Shown one piece after another: positions 23,494 through 33,642 of a DNA stretch of 34,171 nucleotides (positions are counted from its first letter, which is position 1; every line of letters begins with the position of its first letter). The notes under the pieces are model-generated. The model had not been told where the DNA came from, ran no database searches, and worked only from the letters and a program-made list of their open reading frames with translations. The stretch comes from an uncultured Clostridia bacterium. Its GTDB lineage: Bacteria > Bacillota > Clostridia > Christensenellales > Borkfalkiaceae. The translations under genes were made by a program, and so were the position numbers. The stretch covers positions 1 through 34,171 of the forward strand of contig CAKNLK010000024.1 in assembly GCA_930989535.1 (NCBI GenBank). Direction: 5' to 3'.

Positions 23494-26400
23494 ATGAGTA
23501 AGGCAAAGCGGAACGGGTTTACAATACTGCTTGCGGCAGCATTGTCGTTCATTTTTGCGGCGTTTCTTTGCTTAGGCTTCCCTATGGCGGAAGTGCGGGC
23601 GGAAGAAAAAACCGTAACCGGCGCAGCCGAATTTCTCGTCGCCATGGCGTACGGTGAAAGCGGCGATACGGTGAAACTGGGCGCCGGTATCACGGTCGAT
23701 CTTACGGACGAAGACTTTGTAGGGGAAGTTTATCCCGGGAATCCGGATCCGAACAAAGATCTCGTCCTCAAAGCGGAAGAAGGCACGTCTTTGGATTTGA
23801 CGGTCGATCTGAACGGGAATACGCTCGAGATTATTACGGGCAGCGATAAAAGCTGTCTCACGCTTATCGGCGAAGTTGCGCTCAAGGTGGTCGATACAAG
23901 TGCCGACGGAGACGGAAAGGTTATCGGCCATTCCAACGGGAATTTATTCTACGGCGATGCGAATTCTGCGCTCACGTTGGAAAGCGTCGACGTCGAATTT
24001 ACCGCTGCGGACAATATTACCGTTGCAAAGCCCGCCATTTATACGGAGGGCAGTGTTTCGCTGAGCGACGTAAATTATGCGTCGTCGAACGCTGCCGAAG
24101 CCTCGTTGATCGGTACAGAGAGTTTGGCAGACGGTACATATGTCTATTCCGACGGCTCGAATTATTATGTGGGCGGAGAAGAGATTCTTGCCCAAACCGG
24201 TGTTGTTGCGGCAATCGAACAGACGAACGAAGCCTATACATCATTGCAGGAGGCGATCGACGAGGCCTCCGCGGGAAGCACGGTAACGCTAATTGCAGAT
24301 GCTGTATGTGAAGACGACGGGCTTATACAGTCTAACGGTGGTTGCTTCATAAGCGTACCCGCAGACAAGGATATAACTCTTGACCTCAACGGTAAAGCCA
24401 TAAAGGTGATACCGCAGGAGAGCAGCGGCGCATATAGGGATTATACTGTTCTTTACAATACCGGAACTCTTACAATAGCCGACAGCAGTTCCGAAAAGAC
24501 CGGCACCATGTTGGTCGACGATAAATCTGTAAGCAGGATAATCCTCAATATAATTGCTAATGCAGGCACGCTCAATATTGAAGGCGGTAACTATAACGGT
24601 CAGTGCCCTTTTGCAAACGGCGGAACTCTGAATATATACAGCGGTAATTTCTTCAATACGCGCGATGCAAGTGAGACGATTGCCATTGCTTGTGCGGAGG
24701 GCACTATAAATATCCTTAAAAATGATAAGGGATTGCCCGAGCCTGTATTTACAAATGTGGCGTTCACGTACGCGAACGAAATCGAAACTTCCGCAGTAAT
24801 CAATATAGAGTGCGGCACGATTATCGGTGCCGATGCTCAACAGATTGATCCGGATCTTACAATGGACAAAGTGTTCCTTGCATTCTATTACGGTGATTAT
24901 GCGAATCAGAATTTGCAGTTCAACGTAACGGGCGGCACATTTGAGGGTGGCATAGTCTTGGGCGACAATCTTAGTTCTGCGCCTGAATCCGAAGATATTC
25001 AGTTCAGCGGCGGCACGTTCAGCGAGCCCGTTCCCGCGGAGTATCTCGCGGAAGGCTTTACTCTGGCCGCGGACGGCGATGGCTTTTCCGTGCTTACGGA
25101 AGAAACGGTTGCCGACTATATGGCGTACATAACCGGCGAGGACGGCACGGCCATTTATTACGAAACGCTGCAGGAAGCCGTCGAGGCAGCTGTCGCTGGG
25201 GATACCATCGTCCTCGCGAAAGATATCGAGGCAACCGGTTCTGTCATCAATACAACGCTGGATGCGCAAATCACCATTGATTTGAACGGCCATACGATTA
25301 AGTCGAGCAATCAAAACACTGCGGTATTCACTATCCGCACAACGAAAAACCTTACGATCACCAGCTCGCAAGAGGGCGGCGCGATTGAAGCCGCATACGC
25401 GCTTCTTCTTCGCCCCAAGGAAAGCGGTATTACCATCACAGTCGAAAATATCGCTTTTTCGGGCAGAATATCCTTTTATTCGCCGATACAGATTACGCGG
25501 CTTAGTACGGCGGAGGCGAAGGCGGTACTCAGCAATGTAACTGTTGACTACGACCACGCTGCAGGCAGCGCGAGGACTGCGGCTATCTATGTATCGGATA
25601 TAGCCGAGTTGGAAATCAACGACAGCACGATCGAAGTTACCGACGCGGCGACAAACAGAGATACGGAGTTCTATGCGGTAGAATTAAACGCGACCACGGC
25701 TGAGTTCTACGGCGGCAGCATCGCGGCCGAAGGCGATCTGAGCAGGGCGATTCACAGCCATAATCGCGGTCAGACACCGTCCGTCGTCACGCTGAACGGC
25801 ACAACGGTCAGCGGGCAGGACAGGGCAATCTACAGCTACTATTCTACATTGACGCTCAACGGCGCAGCCGTTTCCGCGGTCAACAATGCGGCTGTTCACG
25901 GCGAAGGCTCAGGCATCACCATAGACGGCGGTTCGATCTCGTCTGAAAAGGGGCCCGGCATCGTCTTCCTCGGCGGCATAGTCCTCGAAGAGGCGGCGGA
26001 TCTGCTCGCGGCGGACAATACCGCAAGCTTCAAAACGCTGGAACTCGGCGGCGGCGTCACCGTTACCGGGTATACGTTCGCGGTGTCGGGCAACGGCAGC
26101 GCGAAGGAAAACCAGCCTTACAGCGGCACCATTATCAACGTCCGCGACGCATCTCTCACGGGCAACATAGGCCACGGTGTATATCAGCCGCAGGTCGGTA
26201 TCCTCAACGTCTATGACGGCGCGGTCATTTCCGGCGCGAGCGGCATCGAGATCCGCGCGGGCGAACTGTACGTTTCGGGCGGCACGATTACCGGCACAAG
26301 GTCGGAGTTGGTTATTTCCGACGCCGCGGCGGGCGGTGGCGGCGGCACGTCGATCGACGGCGCGGCGATCGCTATCTCGCAGCATTCCACGAACAAACCC

Positions 26401-29400
26401 GTTTTCGTCAGCATTACCGGCGGCAATTTGACAGGCCCCGCGGCGCTGTATGAAGAAGACGTTCTCAACGAAACCGCAAACGATACGATCAATGCGTCCG
26501 TAACGGGCGGCACGTTCACCTCCACGCCAGAGGGGATGGCTTCTGTTTTCAGCGAGAACATGGAAGGCTTCGTTTCGGGCGGTATATTTGGCGAAGCGCT
26601 CCCCGCCGAGTATCTCGCGGAAGACTGCGCGCAAATTGCGTCCGGCGAAACCTTTACCGTCGGCACGGAGGAAAACCTCGCAGCTGCGCAGAATGCGGTT
26701 GCGGTGAACGAGGAAACGGGCATCGCGTATACAAACCTGCAAGAGGCGATTAACAATGCTTCGGACGGCAGCACGATTAAACTGCTCCAGTCGATTACGG
26801 TCGATACGGCGGCGGCAAATCATCCTGAAGGCCGCACGGATGTCGGGTTGTATATTTTGCAAAAGAATCTGACGATTAACGGAAACGGTAAAACGATTCA
26901 ATCCTCTTCGGTGCCCCGCATTCTGAATGTTATCGGCGATTACAATGCCGACGGCACGGCAGATTGCGATTTGTTCACCGTTACGATCGAAAATCTTACC
27001 ATTGTAAGCACGGGCGTTTCGCATCGTCCGCTGGAAACGCGCGGCGGCAACATTACGCTCAACCTCGAAAATGTAATGTTGGATAACACGGGTACGACGG
27101 TTGCAAACAGCATAGCTTTTTCCGTCGGCGGAAACAGCACCTGCGGCAGCAGTGCGCTCCCCGTGAATGTTAACATTTCCGGCAGTACGCTCACCGCAAT
27201 GGCGACCGGATATGCGTTCAAATCGTTCAACCCCGTGACTCTCAATATAACAGACGAGAGCGTGCTTACGGGATATGCGGCTCTGTGGTTTGACGGGCAG
27301 CATTCTTCCTTCGGTTCCCGCGGGTCTGTCGTTACGGTCGAGAATTCGACGCTGACCGCAACCAACAGCTTCAGCGGCAAGTCGGATTTTGCGGCGGTCG
27401 TCCTTGACGACAGCAATATTGAGGTCACGCTTACAGATTCTGACGTCAATGTCATTGCGAACGGCGCGTCGAAGCAGGCGACGGTCATGTATGGGGCGGA
27501 CGCCAGCAGCCTTGCCGTTAAGGGCAGCAGCACCGTTCTGCTCAGCGGTTCGAATGCGCTGCATTCGATGTACAGGTCAGGCACTGTTTCCGATCTGAGT
27601 TCGATCGTTTACACGCTCGGTGCGGGCGTAAAGACCAACGTGCTGACGGCCGACGTCGCCGAAAATTCGGTCATCTATTACGACGAAGCGCAAAAGGTAT
27701 ACGTCGTCGTCGGAGAGGAGAATGCGGCCGGCGCGGGCGTCGTCGCCTTGAACGGCGTCGTCGGCTACACCGACCTTGCCGAAGCCTTTGCAGAGGCCAA
27801 GGACGGCGATACGATTACATTGCTCACGGATATCGGCAGCGAACAAACTCCTGCAACGGAAACCTCCAGCATTGTATTTGATAAAGCGGGCGCGAATGTT
27901 ACATTCGATTTGAACGGTCATAGCCTTTACCTGACGAATGGCACGGTGGATGTGAATAACGGTCTGCGGTTTATGATTGTCAGGGCTGGTACGGTTATCG
28001 TAACGAACTCGCAGCAGAACGGCGGTGTGATTTCTTCATCCGGTATTCCGTTCCGGATTGCACCCAACCAAAAGATTGAAGCAAAACTTATTCTTGAAAA
28101 AGGTGTTAAGGTGATAGGACAGGGCGGCCCTGCTGTGTTCCTTACGCCACAGAGAGAGGCGATCGTTTCAGACGGTTCCGCTTATTATGCCGTGCTGGAA
28201 ACTTCCGCCGATTTGGATACGCCCACGACTTTTGCGGCCATTCAAGGGAATGGTACATCGCACGGTACAAGCATAACCGTCAACGGCGGTAGGCTGACAT
28301 CGAATTTCAGCGCCATCTATCAGCCGCAATTCGGCAAACTTGTTATCAATGATGGTGTACTGGAAGGGCAGGTTTCCGGTATGGAGATCCGCGGCGGCTT
28401 CCTTGAAATCAACGGCGGCGAGATTATCGCCCACGGGGAATTCCAAAGAATTAAAAACGACAACGGCTCCACGTTGTACGGCGTTGCGGTAGCAGTTTCC
28501 GAGCATACAACGGAAATGCCGATTACTGTAACAATCAACGACGGTATTTTTACGGCAACCGATGCTTCGGGTTATGCTTATTATCAGGCAGATACGGAAC
28601 CGGATACGAATGCAAACGTTACGGTAGAAGTGAAGGGCGGCACCTACAACGGCGGAGTGCACAGTGAAAACGTTGCGGCCTTCATTACCGGCGGTACGTT
28701 CAGCGAAATGCCTTTGTTCAGCTATTTTGAAAAGGGCTATGTCGCTGCATGGAACGAAGATGCGCAGATGTATGTAACGGAAGAAGGCAACTGGGTTGCG
28801 AGCATCAACGAAAGGGCGTATGCTTCCCTCGAAGATGCTATCAATGCAGCAAAAGACGGCGACGCGGTTACGTTGCTCAGCGATATAACGATTTCCGAAA
28901 CGCTCACCATCGACAATGCGATCGCGCTCGACCTGAACGACTGCACGATTACATCGGCGGCGGATGTCGCTGTGCGTATAACTGCCGATGCGACGCTCGA
29001 AGGCGGCACGCTCATTGCGGCGGACGGCGCGCAGGCGGTTATCGTCGACGGCGCGGTCGTCGAGTTCAACGAAATCACCGTAACGGGCGGGGCTCCCGAG
29101 GCGACGGAAAACCTGTACTTTATCGAAATTACAAACGGTTCGGATGTGACCTTCAACGGCTCGACGGTAACATTCACCTATGCTTATGCGGAGTCCGTCA
29201 ATCCCGACGCGCCGCCGCAGGGGCAGGTGATCCGCTCGCTGGCGTCCGATTTGACGATTGTCAATTCCACGATTACGTCCGGCGATTACGGCGTAACTTT
29301 CCGCGGCAGCATGACGGACGAAGAGGCCGTTGCGGCAGATGCTTCCGAATACAAAACGCTGACGATTACGGACAGCACCATTCAGGCGCGCCTGTTCGCT

Positions 29401-32400
29401 GTCAGCGGCAACGGTTCGGGCACCAATCACGGCACGAATATCGCCGTAACCGGCAGCAGCAAGCTCGAAAGCACCGAAGCGCAGGCAATCTACCACCCGC
29501 AGTACGGCACTTTGAATATTTCTTTGGCGGATGACGAAACGCAGGCGTATATCAAGGGCACCGCGGGCATCGAAATGCGCGCAGGCAGCCTGACCGTCGA
29601 AAGCGGCTATATCGAAGCTACGGGCGAATTTGCTTCCGGCCCGCAGGGCGGCGGCTCCACGACGGACGGCGCGGCGATCGCCATCGTACAACACACAACG
29701 CAGTTGCCGATTTCCGTCGAATTGAACGGCGGCAAATATGTCGGCGATTACGCGGTATATGAATACAATCAGCAGGGCAACCCCGCCGAAGCAATCGAAG
29801 ATATCAGCCTTTCCGTTACGGGCGGCACGTACGAGGGAGACCTCTCCAGCCAGAACCTGACGGGCTTCATCTCGGGCGGGCAGTTCGCTTATCAGCCCAC
29901 GGAAGATTACATGGATCCCGACTATGTCGCGGAGTACCGCGGCGGGTATTATGTACCTGTCGAATCTTCGGCGCTGCGTGCGGCGCAGGCGAATGCGCAG
30001 GCAGACGTGCGCGCTTATGCGGCTTCGCTTGGCATGGTTTGGGCGGACATCGAGGAAATCGCGGCCGACAGCGAGGCGGAAGATCAGGATTTGGCGCAGG
30101 CGATTCTCGATGGCTATGCCGCGATTGCCGAGGCGACGAGCGAAAAGGGTGTTGCGGAGGCGCGGCTCGCCGCGATGGATGCCGTCGATGCGATGGTGCA
30201 AAATCTTGCAGACTACAAGAGCGAGCTGATTGCGGCATTGCAGAGCTTCGCGCTGGACGATTCCGATACGGCGGAAGACGAACTCGACGTCGTGGTGCCT
30301 ACGGCAACATACCTGTCCATCAACAGCGCTGCGTCGATGGCGGAGGCGAAATTCTATTACGATAACGCGGTTGCGGAAATCGTGGATATCCGCGCTTACC
30401 GCACGGCAATTGCCGAACAGACGGCGCAGCTTACAGACCTTGCGGAAAAGCTCGCATCGTTTGAGAGCAATATGGGCGTTGAATTCGGCCAGTTGCTTAC
30501 AGACATACAGGGTGCACTTGAGGAAGCACAGGCTGCAATTGTCGGCGGCGACGGTTCCGATTCGCTGGCAAGCATTCAGGATTATTTGGAAAACACTATT
30601 AAAATAACGCTCGATTCGATCAGCGGCACGCTGAATACGGTGGCGGGCGATGTCGCTTCCGTCAAAACCACGCTCGAAAATCTCGATGTAAGCGCAGAGC
30701 TGAAAGAGGAGTTTGATGCGTTGGCAAAGGCGATTGCAGATGCACAGGCGGCAATCAACAGCAATACCGGCACTGAGTTGGATGCCGCTATTGAAGAAAT
30801 CAATCAGGCTACGGCAGACGCCGTCGCGGGCTTAAGGGCCGAGCTGGTCGGCGAAGACGGCGCGAGCGGAGTTTTGGGTGAATTGGCGGATGCTGTCGGC
30901 GCATTGAACGGTTTGCTCACCGAGGGAGACAACAGTCTTGCGGCGATCGTCGCAGACATCGAAGCGGCCAAGGACGCGATTCTCGGAACGGCAAGCGGCG
31001 AAGGCGTTGCGGCAACCGGTTTGCAGGCAGTGCTTGAAGCGGTGAACGGCGTAAGCAGTTCAATCGATGAAGCAATGGCGGGAATCAACTCTGCGCTTGA
31101 AAGCTTATCGGCCGATGTCGCAGCCGTGCAGACGACAATTGACGAGCTCAATTTAAGCGAACAGTTTGCGGCGGTCGAACAGGCGATTGCAGATGCACAG
31201 ACGGCAATCAACAGCAATACGACGAGCGCGGTAAACGGCGCGGTCACGCAGCTGAAAGATGCAATCAGCGCGGCTCAGAGTGAAATCATCGCGGCGATCC
31301 CCGATTATACGGAAACGCTCACCGCGATCAGCGGCTATGTCGACGGACTGGAATCCTTGCTGGAAGGCGAAAACGGGCTTGCGGCGATCAAGGGCGATAT
31401 CGACAGCGTGCTTGCGGCGCTCGGTACGGCAACGGACAGCGATACGCTGTTTGGCTTGCTGGAAGCGATTCAGAGCGGCAATGCGGCCATTCAGAGCGCG
31501 GTCGATGAATTGCAGACGACGCTGACGGGAACAAACGGTGCGATCGAAGAATTGCAGACGGATTTGACGGCGGCGCTTGCGCAGCTCGATACCCTCACGG
31601 GGGCGTTGGAAACGAATTCTGCGAGCATTGAAGAGGATATCGCGGCTGCAAAAACGGAAATCGATAAGATCGTGGCGGCCATCGGTTCGCTCGGCACGGG
31701 CGAAGGAAACGACCTCGCAACGCAAATCGGGGAGATCGTGACGGCGCTCGAAGACGTGCAGGGAACGGTTGGAAGCATTGCGGAGAGCGTAGATGCGTCT
31801 ACTACAGTCGAAACGGCAAAGGATAATGCGCTTGCCGACATAGAAGCCTGGATCAACGAATATCTCGATAACATTCTCGGCGTTGCCGATGAGGCGGACA
31901 GCGGTACAGTGGTCGCGCTCGCGTTCACGGCCGAAACCACCGACGGCGACATCTATGCGAAGTTGGCGCAGGCATTCAGCGAGGAAAATGCGCAGCTTGT
32001 GCTCAAGTATTACAACGATGCGCTCGCGGCAATCGATGCGGCGACGACGGTTTCCGAAGTGACGACGGCGGTGTCCACCTTTAAGGCGCAGGTCGCGTCG
32101 GTGGAAGCGGCGGCGCAGAACGCAGCAAACGTCAACCTTACGGGCGTGTATGTGTTGCTTGCGATACTGCTTGTAGCGGTCGCTGCGGCGATCGTAGCGG
32201 TGCTTCTCAAAAAGAACCGTCAGCCGGCGGAACAGGCGGCGGCACCCGTGCAGGCGCCCGCCCCGGAGCCCGCTCCCGAACCGGCCCCGGAACCCGCGGC
32301 AGCTGAAATTGCGGTGGATGACGATAAGGAGCGCGTGGTTATCGCGGCGAATGTGCGTTCGTTCTCCGAAGCATACGTCGATTTGAGCGAAGAATCGCGC

Positions 32401-32793
32401 GAGCTGTTCAACAAGGTGCGCGAATACGCCCTTGCGAAAGAAAATGCAGTGGAAGTAAAGCAGAGCACAGGCGTATGCGTCAAGCGAGACGGCAAGCAGA
32501 TCGTAAAGCTGACGGTACGGCGCGGGGCACCCGTGGCGCTGTTCTTCCTGGAAAACGAAATGCTGAAAGATTTCCGCAGGGAGAGAAATTCCAAATCGAA
32601 GCTGAAAGTGCATGCAACGGAATTGATCTTGCGGGAAGAAGAAGATCTGGAAGCTGCGTACAGGATGGTAGACCTTTCCATCGAGCAGATTGATAAGGAC
32701 ATTGAAGCCAAAAAGGCGAGAATCAGAGAGATGCGCAGGCTCCGCAAACAGCAAAAAGCGGAGCAGCAGCGGAATGAAAATGACCATACGTAA
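23494..32793 (+). CDS. Giant single-pass transmembrane surface protein: beta-helix modules, helical stalk, cytoplasmic domain
   Basis: 3099 residues; strong AAGGAGG before ATG 23494. Signal peptide 1-~37. About six modules start near residues 41, 245, 555, 1078, 1424 and 1775. Most begin with (Y)xxLQEAIxxAxxGxTxxL followed by a DLNGxTI strand, continue as short beta-helix-like turns (GGTF, GGSI, VTGGTY), and several end with GGxFxxxxPAEYLAE-type caps. Residues ~2158-2880 are Ala/Glu/Asp-rich helix, probably coiled coil, with internal duplication. A membrane helix spans ~2884-2905 (GVYVLLAILLVAVAAAIVAV), then KKNR, a PAPEP-repeat linker (~2916-2940) and a charged cytoplasmic domain (~2946-3099). 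This predicts a long stalk presenting a beta-helix head, linked to an inside domain. Function unknown; glycan binding, adhesion or sensing are candidates. Confidence 0.88.
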   Translation: MSKAKRNGFTILLAAALSFIFAAFLCLGFPMAEVRAEEKTVTGAAEFLVAMAYGESGDTVKLGAGITVDLTDEDFVGEVYPGNPDPNKDLVLKAEEGTSLDLTVDLNGNTLEIITGSDKSCLTLIGEVALKVVDTSADGDGKVIGHSNGNLFYGDANSALTLESVDVEFTAADNITVAKPAIYTEGSVSLSDVNYASSNAAEASLIGTESLADGTYVYSDGSNYYVGGEEILAQTGVVAAIEQTNEAYTSLQEAIDEASAGSTVTLIADAVCEDDGLIQSNGGCFISVPADKDITLDLNGKAIKVIPQESSGAYRDYTVLYNTGTLTIADSSSEKTGTMLVDDKSVSRIILNIIANAGTLNIEGGNYNGQCPFANGGTLNIYSGNFFNTRDASETIAIACAEGTINILKNDKGLPEPVFTNVAFTYANEIETSAVINIECGTIIGADAQQIDPDLTMDKVFLAFYYGDYANQNLQFNVTGGTFEGGIVLGDNLSSAPESEDIQFSGGTFSEPVPAEYLAEGFTLAADGDGFSVLTEETVADYMAYITGEDGTAIYYETLQEAVEAAVAGDTIVLAKDIEATGSVINTTLDAQITIDLNGHTIKSSNQNTAVFTIRTTKNLTITSSQEGGAIEAAYALLLRPKESGITITVENIAFSGRISFYSPIQITRLSTAEAKAVLSNVTVDYDHAAGSARTAAIYVSDIAELEINDSTIEVTDAATNRDTEFYAVELNATTAEFYGGSIAAEGDLSRAIHSHNRGQTPSVVTLNGTTVSGQDRAIYSYYSTLTLNGAAVSAVNNAAVHGEGSGITIDGGSISSEKGPGIVFLGGIVLEEAADLLAADNTASFKTLELGGGVTVTGYTFAVSGNGSAKENQPYSGTIINVRDASLTGNIGHGVYQPQVGILNVYDGAVISGASGIEIRAGELYVSGGTITGTRSELVISDAAAGGGGGTSIDGAAIAISQHSTNKPVFVSITGGNLTGPAALYEEDVLNETANDTINASVTGGTFTSTPEGMASVFSENMEGFVSGGIFGEALPAEYLAEDCAQIASGETFTVGTEENLAAAQNAVAVNEETGIAYTNLQEAINNASDGSTIKLLQSITVDTAAANHPEGRTDVGLYILQKNLTINGNGKTIQSSSVPRILNVIGDYNADGTADCDLFTVTIENLTIVSTGVSHRPLETRGGNITLNLENVMLDNTGTTVANSIAFSVGGNSTCGSSALPVNVNISGSTLTAMATGYAFKSFNPVTLNITDESVLTGYAALWFDGQHSSFGSRGSVVTVENSTLTATNSFSGKSDFAAVVLDDSNIEVTLTDSDVNVIANGASKQATVMYGADASSLAVKGSSTVLLSGSNALHSMYRSGTVSDLSSIVYTLGAGVKTNVLTADVAENSVIYYDEAQKVYVVVGEENAAGAGVVALNGVVGYTDLAEAFAEAKDGDTITLLTDIGSEQTPATETSSIVFDKAGANVTFDLNGHSLYLTNGTVDVNNGLRFMIVRAGTVIVTNSQQNGGVISSSGIPFRIAPNQKIEAKLILEKGVKVIGQGGPAVFLTPQREAIVSDGSAYYAVLETSADLDTPTTFAAIQGNGTSHGTSITVNGGRLTSNFSAIYQPQFGKLVINDGVLEGQVSGMEIRGGFLEINGGEIIAHGEFQRIKNDNGSTLYGVAVAVSEHTTEMPITVTINDGIFTATDASGYAYYQADTEPDTNANVTVEVKGGTYNGGVHSENVAAFITGGTFSEMPLFSYFEKGYVAAWNEDAQMYVTEEGNWVASINERAYASLEDAINAAKDGDAVTLLSDITISETLTIDNAIALDLNDCTITSAADVAVRITADATLEGGTLIAADGAQAVIVDGAVVEFNEITVTGGAPEATENLYFIEITNGSDVTFNGSTVTFTYAYAESVNPDAPPQGQVIRSLASDLTIVNSTITSGDYGVTFRGSMTDEEAVAADASEYKTLTITDSTIQARLFAVSGNGSGTNHGTNIAVTGSSKLESTEAQAIYHPQYGTLNISLADDETQAYIKGTAGIEMRAGSLTVESGYIEATGEFASGPQGGGSTTDGAAIAIVQHTTQLPISVELNGGKYVGDYAVYEYNQQGNPAEAIEDISLSVTGGTYEGDLSSQNLTGFISGGQFAYQPTEDYMDPDYVAEYRGGYYVPVESSALRAAQANAQADVRAYAASLGMVWADIEEIAADSEAEDQDLAQAILDGYAAIAEATSEKGVAEARLAAMDAVDAMVQNLADYKSELIAALQSFALDDSDTAEDELDVVVPTATYLSINSAASMAEAKFYYDNAVAEIVDIRAYRTAIAEQTAQLTDLAEKLASFESNMGVEFGQLLTDIQGALEEAQAAIVGGDGSDSLASIQDYLENTIKITLDSISGTLNTVAGDVASVKTTLENLDVSAELKEEFDALAKAIADAQAAINSNTGTELDAAIEEINQATADAVAGLRAELVGEDGASGVLGELADAVGALNGLLTEGDNSLAAIVADIEAAKDAILGTASGEGVAATGLQAVLEAVNGVSSSIDEAMAGINSALESLSADVAAVQTTIDELNLSEQFAAVEQAIADAQTAINSNTTSAVNGAVTQLKDAISAAQSEIIAAIPDYTETLTAISGYVDGLESLLEGENGLAAIKGDIDSVLAALGTATDSDTLFGLLEAIQSGNAAIQSAVDELQTTLTGTNGAIEELQTDLTAALAQLDTLTGALETNSASIEEDIAAAKTEIDKIVAAIGSLGTGEGNDLATQIGEIVTALEDVQGTVGSIAESVDASTTVETAKDNALADIEAWINEYLDNILGVADEADSGTVVALAFTAETTDGDIYAKLAQAFSEENAQLVLKYYNDALAAIDAATTVSEVTTAVSTFKAQVASVEAAAQNAANVNLTGVYVLLAILLVAVAAAIVAVLLKKNRQPAEQAAAPVQAPAPEPAPEPAPEPAAAEIAVDDDKERVVIAANVRSFSEAYVDLSEESRELFNKVREYALAKENAVEVKQSTGVCVKRDGKQIVKLTVRRGAPVALFFLENEMLKDFRRERNSKSKLKVHATELILREEEDLEAAYRMVDLSIEQIDKDIEAKKARIREMRRLRKQQKAEQQRNENDHT
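30730..31220 (+). repeat. Internal duplication in the helical stalk
   Basis: A 38-base segment at 30730-30767 recurs at 31183-31220 with a single mismatch (encoding AIADAQ-A/T-AINSNT). The surrounding ~450 bases show weaker protein-level similarity, indicating the stalk grew by duplication. Confidence 0.75.
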
Positions 32794-32810
32794 GCGGCAA
32801 TAAAACCATG

Positions 32811-32842
32811 GAAAGCGCGGAATATTTTCCGCGCTTTCTCTT
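32811..32842 (+). terminator. Terminator of the giant gene
   Basis: GAAAGCGCGGAA (32811-32822) pairs perfectly with TTCCGCGCTTTC (32827-32838) around TATT, 18 bases after the stop, followed by TCTTAT. Confidence 0.75.
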
Positions 32843-32847
32843 ATACA

Positions 32848-32880
32848 ACAAACTCCACCGGCTTAGCCGGTGGAGTTTGT
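32848..32880 (-). terminator. Terminator of pnuC
   Basis: A 15-bp perfect stem (core ACTCCACCGGC / GCCGGTGGAGT) around a 3-base loop lies just after the pnuC stop on the minus strand and ends in TTTGTTGT. It forms a convergent terminator pair with the one for the giant gene. Confidence 0.75.
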
Positions 32881-32894
32881 TTGCTTTTTATCCT

Positions 32895-33599
32895 TTATTG
32901 TTCGGGTTGCAGGTTCTGCCGCTTCTGCATGCGGTTCCAATTGATAAAGCCGTATAAATCGTTGATGAGGAACATCGCAAAGCAGATGACGACGGAGAGG
33001 TACGCCACGTTTTCCAGCGTGGCGAGCACCCACATCACGATGAGCACCACGTCGTTCGCCGCGTACCCGAGCGCGTACAGCGGACTGCGGCGGAATGTCA
33101 GGTACACCGCCACAAAGCTGGTCGTCACCGAAATGGTGCTGGGGATGATGTTCGCGGTGTTGAAGGCTTCCAAAATAAAGTAGAACGCCGTCGTCACCGC
33201 CGCTGCGAGCACCCACATAAAGATGTGTTCCTTCACTTTCAGGCGGTTGACTTTCACCTCCGATTTGTTGCCGTTGTAGGGATTTTTCAGCCACGTTACG
33301 AGCGCGACGATTGCCATCGGCATGGTCATGCCGAGGTAGGTTATCATCTCGCCGTAGTACGCAAACGTAAAGGAGATAATCGCGTACAGGATGCTGAAGA
33401 GAATCATGAGCGCCTGCCCTGCGGGGTTGCCCTTGGCGCAGAAAATCAGCGACGTCGCGCCGACGAGGGAAGCTGCGAGCGTCAGCCAGTTCGTGCGGTC
33501 GAAAATGCAAAAGGACACGACGATGAGCACAACCGACGAACACCACAGCGTGAGTTCGCCCGGGGTAAAGTAGCGAAGCATTTTTTTAATTTTTTCCAT
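32895..33599 (-). CDS. pnuC: PnuC-family transporter (nicotinamide riboside/related vitamin uptake)
   Basis: 234 residues from ATG 33599, chosen because GGGAGG lies immediately upstream; longer in-frame starts run into the structured leader. It has about seven hydrophobic helices and the PnuC-type C-terminal pattern (FLINDLYGFINWNRMQKR), plus a conserved central Trp/Asn helix (VTWLKNPYNGN). PnuC proteins import nicotinamide riboside by facilitated diffusion coupled to phosphorylation; relatives carry thiamine or riboflavin, so the vitamin is not certain. A single-gene unit with its own promoter, leader and terminator. Confidence 0.88.
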   Translation of the reverse strand: MEKIKKMLRYFTPGELTLWCSSVVLIVVSFCIFDRTNWLTLAASLVGATSLIFCAKGNPAGQALMILFSILYAIISFTFAYYGEMITYLGMTMPMAIVALVTWLKNPYNGNKSEVKVNRLKVKEHIFMWVLAAAVTTAFYFILEAFNTANIIPSTISVTTSFVAVYLTFRRSPLYALGYAANDVVLIVMWVLATLENVAYLSVVICFAMFLINDLYGFINWNRMQKRQNLQPEQ

Positions 33600-33614
33600 G
33601 GAACCTCCCATTCG

Positions 33615-33636
33615 CCGCGGCTGTTTTGTCCCGCGG
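33615..33636 (-). promoter_or_regulatory. Hairpin next to the pnuC ribosome site
   Basis: CCGCGG at 33631-33636 pairs with CCGCGG at 33615-33620 around a ten-base loop, ending six bases before the GGGAGG of pnuC. It could modulate translation. Confidence 0.45.
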
Positions 33637-33642
33637 CACAGC

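Noticed and set aside
28168..30201. Long minus-strand open frame inside the giant gene
   Set aside because: It is Arg/Ile/Val-rich noise created by the repetitive plus-strand coding; there is no start signal or recognisable domain.
31153..32787. Minus-strand open frame opposite the stalk and cytoplasmic domain
   Set aside because: Composition is Arg/Phe-rich with no domain; the plus strand has continuous, structured coding through a membrane helix.
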